DNA of 64,000 bases. Source: Rhynochetos jubatus (taxonomy: Eukaryota; Chordata; Aves; Eurypygiformes; Rhynochetidae). The translations under genes were made by a program, and so were the position numbers. This document shows positions 52,301 to 61,300 of the stretch, piece after piece. The notes beneath the pieces were generated by a model, which did not search any database, was not told where the DNA came from, and saw only the letters and a list, made by a program, of their open reading frames with translations. The stretch's first letter is position 1. Every line of letters starts with the position of its first letter. Location: the NCBI GenBank assembly GCA_027574665.1, contig CM050690.1, forward strand, positions 66,001,905 to 66,065,904. The letters run 5' to 3'.

Positions 52301-55300
52301 ATCTGGCTTTGGCACACTTCTCTCAACTGTACCCCACTGAACAAGCTGGGGTTCCAACTGTTTGAGCTGGAGGTTGGATAAGGTCCCCTCAAACATTCTG
52401 TGACCAGGGTGGATGTGTGTCTGTCCTCCTGAGCTCTAGGACACATTGTAATTTGTGACAAAAATGTTCGTTGAACCTTCTTATTATTCTGAGTTGCAGC
52501 ATTCATTCTCCTGGACATAAAACATGTGGATTCCCTATGTATTTTCTATACCAAATTGTTTTTCAACCTACAGGAAGCTTTGAAATACTGACCAAAAATG
52601 ACATCCTGTCTCTTGATAACGTCCTTTTCTTGCTTGCTGCAGAACGTTGGATCCACAACAAGACTCCAGGATTCTGCCTCAAACTCTTGGCCATCTGTGC
52701 GGAGTTCAGTCCACTGAGACAAATCCACATCATCTGTGAAAAAACGTGTGTCTCATTAACACCAGGCATGTGAACAGTAAGGGAAGTCCCTTTGCACATG
52801 CAGATCTATCCATGTAGAAAGGGGAACACATCACAGGGATGAACTTTAGGCTTCTGCAAACACTGGCAGTGTCTTTACAACAGAGAAGCTTGCCAGATGT
52901 CAGCATCATTAACAAAGGGTTGAAATGAAAATGTGACAGTGAGGGAGAACAAAAAAGCCCCACCTTACTTTTCCCCGATCAAATCATTTTTGTACGGCTT
53001 TGCTTGAAGAAACTTTTAGAAATTTAAAAACAAAATACAACATTTCCAAAAGTAGCTTTGGTGTCAGTGGGGCACTGGCCATTTTGTAGATAGCCAGTGA
53101 GAGATATCTGCACCATCCTTTGTGAGCAAACGCCCTTCAGCTTTGAACTTCAGTCTCACACCTAGCTACAGAAAAAGCCTGTTCGTATTCACTTCACAAG
53201 GATAAGTAGCTAATTTAGGAGGGCAGAGCACGAGTGGGAGGTAAATTTTTGGGGCCACTGAGGAAATACAAGTGATGTAGGTGTACGTTTTGCAATGTAC
53301 GCTGTCAATGGAGATGACTGGATGAGAGCAGAAGAAATGTATATTGCTGTTCTGGTTCTGCATTTATCCCTTTTATTTTAAAATGCTAATACCGTATAAA
53401 AATATTGTAAAAGTTATCAGAGTTACAGGGAAGAACAGAAAAGTTGTATTTTAAGACTAATGTGCCTGACTGTATCATTAAATGAGTGACACAATTGTAA
53501 TTACCAAAATCAGGTGCTTTTTTCTTCACAGCAGCTGAAGTGGCTTTCTACATCAACTAAGGAGTTTCTCTATTTTGCACTTTCCAATACAGGTTATAAA
53601 ATGTAACATCTGTACAATACTTCTCACCTTCCATCATAAAAGGATCCATTGAAGAGAAAGTCCCTAGTGCTTGTAACATCTCTTCAGACCGTGACTTGGA
53701 CCTCCAGGTGCTAGTCTCAGGCTCTTGTTCAGAAAATGGCATAGATCTTCTACAGCAGGAAAAAAAAATCCCATGTTTATTTAATGGTTCGAATTTTCCT
53801 AGAAATGCTGAATGATGTATTTATCATAATCCTCTGGCAGCTGCCCTTTACCTTTCAAAACTGGCACTGGGGACACTTTTGGACAAGAAGTGGGATTGTT
53901 GTGAGGCTTCTCTCCTTCCAGCAGACAGTGCAATAGGCATAGAGGAAGAAGAATGCACTGGGGAAAGCACCATCTGGGAAACATCTCCAGGCAAGGAATC
54001 TGTGAGGCAAAGGACAACACAACACTGTGACAAACAATGTCATCAATGGCACAGTTATACTATGAAATGCTATCTCGTGTTCATATAAACCTACACTAGG
54101 TACCAAGAATGTCCACCAGCCATGGTACAGGACTGTGATGGTCCCGCACAGAATATAAAGATAAGCTTGTAGTCAAAGTGGAATAGCTCCAGCATGGATA
54201 TTATTGGTAAGAAAGCAATCTCAAATCATACCCACTCTAGCATTGCAACCTGAAGACAGGAGACCCACATTTTTGTGCATATGCAAATTACATACTCAAA
54301 AGCACAAGACAGAACTGACTAGTTTTGATTTTCACTCTCACTGAAAACAAAACATAGTAAAACTACCACTTGAGTTACTTCAAAAGCCATTTCTTTGGAA
54401 GCTCCTACTCATACTAGAGACACAACTTTCTTACAGATACTGAAATGAGAAATAGAAATATACAAATGATGTAGTAAAGTTGGTGTTGTTGGTCCCATGA
54501 TTTTTAACCAAGGCTTAGTTCAGAAGTGCTAAGTTTATACCTCCTAACTTACTTGTTACACCAGCTTGGGGTTTGTTTTTATTATGATGTCTCTCCTGGG
54601 ACTTCTGAAAAAAAGAATTTTTTGAAATGCAATGAAATCATAGCTGATAACACGCTAAATAGTCAAGTTAGTAACTCACTGCCATGTGTCATCACACAAA
54701 ACGGCTTCAAGAAAATTTTCCTGAATTATGGTCCTATTTTCTACCAATAACCAGTAAATACAAGTTTATTGGTAGATAAAAATATTCGGTGTAGAATGAT
54801 ATTATTTATACTAGAATGCAAAACTGAATCTGTTTATTCAAAACCAAGCCACTGAGATACAGCCTTCTACTTTCTCTATATAAATATTGCCTGTGAAGGC
54901 TGCAAGAAAAGTAGTTTTCATTCAGGGCTTTATATCCAAATAAGCATAAAGCACTTGTGGCAGGGCACTACCTGAGGAAGCCTGGGTATCAAAGGCAGAA
55001 TCAATCCCCATTCCAAAGTGGACTTCTGCAAACCTCACAGGAAAAGCCTGCTGTGCTTAGGTATGTATTTCACTTGAGGTGGGCCAGTGAACATTTTCTA
55101 TACCTCATTCTTGATGAGGTGTCAGAGGTGGTAGGGCTCTTGTCTCCTCTGACAAATAACCCACCAGTCACAATAATTCAAACTCCTACTTCAGCTGTCC
55201 TAATACCCTAAATTTGCCCAGACATTTGTGCAAGGCTATGACGCTACAGCTATACCCAAAATAAATAAAGACACCTGATTTCTGTCCAGTTTAAGGCTTG

Positions 55301-58300
55301 CTTACCCTCAAGAGTCTGTATGGAAACATGTTCTCTTTGCAAGCCACCAGGATGCAAAACCCAGCTACATCAGAAAAAACATACCATAGCATCTCGTCCT
55401 TCAGAGATTTTACAGAACAGATCAGACAAGTATCTGCCCAATTTTTTACCTAGAATTCACCCTGCCTGAGGGTAAGGAGATGGACTAGCTTGCCTCCCAA
55501 AGTCACTTTCACCTCTGCTTTCCATTATTCCAAACATCAGGGATCTCCTTTCCTACACAAGGGGGTATCTGTGGTTTTGAGGAGCCATTCTTTTTAATCC
55601 CTTTCTGTATCCCTCCAGGCACACCATTTTACGATTTGACCCTGCAACTCTTCAAAAATACAAATATCTGTTTATAGGCATTTTGGACCCTCTTCTGAAA
55701 ACTGTTGTTCAAGCACAGTGCTTACTCTCTTGCTCACATTAGACATTTTGACAACCTTGCAGTCCTTTGCATACAGACACTGAGTCCGGGAAGGCTGTGT
55801 GTACCTTTCTTTTTACCTTCATGTCATTTCCAGACCCCTTGGAAAGCAAATACTCTTTAGTAAGAAGGGTGTGGTGTAGGAAGTTACCTTGGTGCACACA
55901 GGAGCACACTCCTTGCAGCTTTTATGCACAATCACGTTGCAATCTGAAAGAGAAGGCACGTTACAAAGCCTGGCACTCGAGGGTCCCCAGCCTAAGAAAA
56001 CAGTACCTTGAGGTGTCACTTTTTTTCCCTCCCCCATGTCCACTTACTAATTTGGCCCCTAGGATGCTTTGGTGTTACAGCCCCTGGCTAGGAAAGTCTT
56101 TGCCTAGCATGCAATAGCTGTCACCTGCCGTCCCTCCTCCCGCTACCTTACCAACCTCAGCTCATCACACGAACCAGGTACATCCAAATAGAGGCAAGGT
56201 TTCTTCTTGTAATAAAATACCGAACCTGGATCCCAAAGCAGGATTAGGAACACCGTTAAGGTCACACGTGAAATCCAGAAACTACTTACGGGAGCACTGC
56301 AGTGACTCCTTTCCTAGGAGGGCCTTCTCACAGGCCATACATGGGATAACTCCTGAGAAGGTCCCGTTTGCAAAACTGTGCCTGTTCAGCTTCTCTTTAT
56401 CTTTGGTATCTTTACTTTTTGTCTTCACCCCCAGCAGAAGAGGCAGGAAAAAAGTTAAAAAAGGAACATTAGAAAAGAAGATAAGCTGATTCAATCTTAA
56501 AAACACTATTACATTCCCCTTAACAGAAAATTATTCCCTGGAAGACTTGTAACAGTATACTATATTATTACATCAAACATCGTTGAAGTCCTAAAATGAA
56601 GCAGGCATTGCTTTCACTGGCAGCTAAGCCAGCAAGCGTTGTCAAGGAAGACTAGCAGAAATACATTTAGAAAGCTGAATAAAATAAAATTTAAGAAGAG
56701 CCATTGACACTGCACATCAGTGACTACATCTCCCCTGAGGCATACATGCAAACTCTTCAGTTAAAGAGCTGAATTTCAGCTGTATTTACGTAAATTTAGA
56801 TGACCTGTCTTTAGACCTTAAAAGACATTAGAAATAACCCATTTCTAAGGAGTGTTAAAGAATTTAATAAAATCTTCCTATTTTTACAGTAGTCCCGTTG
56901 GTATGAGAATACATTTCCCTGGGCAGCCCTGACTGATAGTTATTCTTTAGGAAACAGGCTTATGTGTGGCTGCTGGAGTAGACATACATGCTGGCAGCCT
57001 GTGCTGTCACTTGTCAAGATACCACCCTCACATCCATGTAGGTACAGATATACTGGGGAATGGGAGGACATACTAGAAAATCTGCAAACCTGCCAGAAGA
57101 CCAGCCAGAAAGATCCTGTAAGGCTGAATCCATATTTCAAACTGTTAATTGCTGCCGTTAATCTACATGTTCAGTCTCAAAAATGACGTGTTCTAATCTA
57201 CCTTTCACAGTATGCATGTTTGACTGTGCAGGCCTCAAATCTGCAGTTCTTTAACACTAAACAGTACTTACTCATGCAAGAAGTCCCATTAACTTCAAAT
57301 AAGGCAAATTTAACAGACTGCATGCCAACGTAGATGTTACAGACTCATGTACTTACTGAGAGCAATAGCAAGAACAGGCCCACACCTCTTAGTTACATTT
57401 AACAAAGAAAATTGTTTCTTAAAGGCAATTCATACATTTAAGTGTTGGCTAAATCATCAAATGAGATTATTAATAACATCAAAAAAAATGGCAAGGGAAA
57501 TATTTGATACTGTTCACCAAAGGCTGTTGTTTAAATGGAAAGCTGGTTTTTAATATGAAGGCCATTCCAGGGTATCCTGCACATTTTAACATAAAATAAA
57601 ATTTTTTAAAAAGTTTCTTCCTATTACTTATGTGGTTTTTAATATTAAGGCCATTTCAGGGCACCCTGCATATGTTTTAAAATTAAAAATAAAAATAAAA
57701 GTTTCTCTCTATTACTTATGTGGGTTTGTAATAATAACTTATCTTTACATTAAAATTTAGATTCTTATCTATAATTCATTTAATTACAGTGGTATAATTA
57801 AACATAATAATATAGACATAAATCCCAAATTACCTTGCATTTATTCCGTGTGCTGGTCATTCTATTCATCAGAAAGCTGAAAGTCCGACTCACTTTACAT
57901 TTTTCAGACTCATTTTTTGAGGGTACAATATATTTATTCCATTCCTCCTCCTGAATCCTAGAACAGAGACCAGTGAAAAAAGAAGTCATTCCAGTGGGAA
58001 CAGTCCCTTAGTGCAGAATCTGGATGGTGCTTGTTTCACCTAACATGTACAATTATATATTTTATTGTGGGTTCAGCTGACGTTATGAGAAGGACTGCAA
58101 TCATTCTTTATAAACAGGAGTAACACTAGCCTGTGGAGTGCTCTGAATGTGCAATGTGTTACAAGCTTGCCTAGATTGTGGTTGGTATTGAAAGCCCCAT
58201 TGCTTTTATTACGGCATTTTGGATGTTCCTATAGGAGACAGGAGCACCGTGCACATCCTGCAGTGCTGCCCAGAAAATCCCCACTGCCAGATGTGGGCGG

Positions 58301-61300
58301 TGGGGACAGCACAGAGAGCACTGCTCTGAGCTTAGCAGAGGGTTTAAGCATGAGTTTGAAGTTCCCCTAGGGAGGGAGCGCTCCCCTAAATCACTGCTAA
58401 AAACCCTGCTGCAAGGGGTGCTGAGGCCTCTTCCCCGCTCTTGCTCCCTAGATGGCATTCTTGCACAGACGTGGGTGCGACCAGTACCCGTACCTCTTCT
58501 CCCGGGACTGCTCCGGCAGACTGTACGCTCGCTCTGCAAGACATAAAACAGTTATTGGACACTCAGGTTGCGAGGTCACCAGGTTTATTTGAAATGCACA
58601 GCCTCCACCAGGCCGTAAGCTTGTCACTAACGGCTTGCAACGTCATTTGAAAATTAGGAAAGCAAAAACGTATATGTATTAGCAGCAGCAGGTTTTGCTG
58701 GGGTAAGACCACTGCGTACTAAGCTTTGTTTAGTTCACAGAATCTGCTAGAACTGAGATGGGTATCAGTGAATGACAGTCTCTGCAAATAGTCTGTTTTT
58801 AAGAATAACAAAAAATATTTCTCTTCTTATTCTTAACAATCCAGACTTCCGGATTCACACTTCATTTTGCTTTTTACATAATTTGTTGTAAAACATCTTA
58901 ATGACATTGTGCTATTTGCAGTTACCTGTCTTATGCAGCTTTATCAACAGTATTAAAAAAATTTACATGTCTCTACATAAAAAGAAATACTCCTAGTCTA
59001 TGCACTCCACAGGATGTGTAATGAGTTAAAGGTTTACATCCCAGAAACATAGAGGACCCAAGAAGATACTTTTCAACAAACTCTAAAAAGCAAAAGAAAA
59101 GTAATACAGTTGCATTGTTTTGGAATAAAAAAGACCAAAATGGTAAGAGACCATTCTACCATTTCCAGATTAGAAGCCATTCCATTCTGCAGACAATTTT
59201 TGCAAAGCTACCACAGGTATGGTTCAGAAAGATACCCAAACACCTGCCTAAGTCAAAGCATCAGACTATGCCTTCTTTAACATTAGATACAAACTTAAAC
59301 ATGCTTTGCTGAACCAACATGTCTTCAGACAAACGTAGACTTCAGGTTAGCGAGAGAGAGAATATTTACCAAAGAAGCAGCGACACTAAAAGGGCGTTTC
59401 AGTTAGTTGCTAGGCACAAGCTGTGCCACAGGATGCTTTCAAAAGAAACAAAGGCCATGAACCCATGGGAGATGAAGACAGCCTCATGCAAAACAGTGCC
59501 ATGGTGTTGGCACTGAGTACTTACTACAAGGGTGGAGCAGAGACACTGACTTAGAGAGTGAAAGGGCCTGAAGGAGGGATCGACCACTGTTCATGAGCAC
59601 ACCATCTACAGAGCAGGGACAAATCCTTTACTGTTACAGCCTGGTAATGCCTTCCTGAATAAAAGCAGGTAGTTTTAAACCTGAGCATACTCAAAAGCTT
59701 CCACCAGAAACAGATGGTGATTTCCCACCTTTTTTCTCATAGTTTATGAGAGGAAGACCGTCCTGTTGCCATCCTGCATTCATCTGCTTTGGATTATGAT
59801 TCATTGCAATGTACAAGGTCAGCTACACCTCGCACCTGCATAGCTAAGGCCTGAACCCAAGCGCTGGCAGCTGGGCAGAGAGGAAGGGGCAGGTTTTCAG
59901 TCCGCAGACACCTGCACAGACCCACACACAATCCCGCTACAGCCCACAGAGATCAGGATGAACTATCTGACCTAACTTCTTGGACCAGGCTCTTGGGCTA
60001 GTCCCGTATCCAGATGTGACTGCTCAGTGCGAGTGCAGCTGTGCCTCCCCACACAGTAACACCCATCAGCTGCCAAACATTCTGTTCAACACTCCTGTCC
60101 CCACAAAAGGCTGGAAAGAAAGGGATAAGGCAAGAGGTGCTGGTGGCAGGGAAGCACCAGCAGGAACCTCTGCAGACCACCACACTCCCTCCCAGCAGCA
60201 CACTGCATCTGCAGAGCAGGCTGCAGAACAGCCTGTTTCCTAAGCATGGATGAGAAAGTGTTTCAGCCTTCTCCACGAGACAGGGAAAGGTCCGGCACTG
60301 ACTGTCCCAGGAGAAATGGGAGAAAGAATGAGGAGGACAGAGGTCCTAGCCCAGATCAGAACCAAGAAGGTAACGGTGTCTGGACGATGGGCTGTCACAC
60401 CAAGAGCCCCTTAGCTATGAAGTCGAAGGAATTCTGTTTTAACTTCAGGCACACACCATGGGGCTTTGCTGAACTGCCTCCTCTACTCCCGTGACATACT
60501 TCCCTCTTTTTCTTCTGCCTTGCTTTGCCAAAGACTTCTCACCTAATCTGTTGCATACAAGTGGTTACAAATACATTATCTGTTGGGGAAAAATATAACA
60601 GAGCTGCCTGATGCAAGCTGCAGTACACACTCCTCCTTAAAGGGGACATGAAATCTTACAGTGAATTTGAGCAATCACAAAGAAATTATTTGCTGCACTG
60701 CTTAACACAGTTTCTTAAGGAAAATAGGTGTCTGCAGTCACTATACATCTGCCCAGCAGCTTTCTCCATCTTGCCTTCCCAACAGCTTTTGAATTTGTTA
60801 ACTGGTTTCAAATACAACAACATTTTCACAACTTCTGTGTGTTTTCACGTACAGTGTCACAGAACCACACAATGGTCTGGGTTGGAAGGAACCTTTCCAA
60901 GATTGCCTAGTCCAACCCCCCTGCCATGAGCAAGGACACCTTACAATACATCAGGTTGCTCAAAGTCCCATGCAATCTGAGCTTGAACACTTCCAATGAT
61001 GGGGCATCCATAACTTCTCTGGGTGTCCATCCCGTCTGGTTCACTGTAACTCATATATCCTGCCTCTTGCTCAGGACTAGTAGAAACCTAAAGGCATACT
61101 GTGGGGAGAGGCAAGTTGGAAGTATGGCAGTGGACAAAGTCATAGGGAGAGAGGTCAAGTCTCATGAAATGCAAGTTGTTTTTAAGTGATGTGCTCAATG
61201 TGAAAAGCAAGGTACACGTATTTCATGCTTTGCAGGGTTTTCAAATATAAACCATGCCCTCATTGCAAAAAGGGTGGGTTGTCTTCTAAATATGAAAGTG

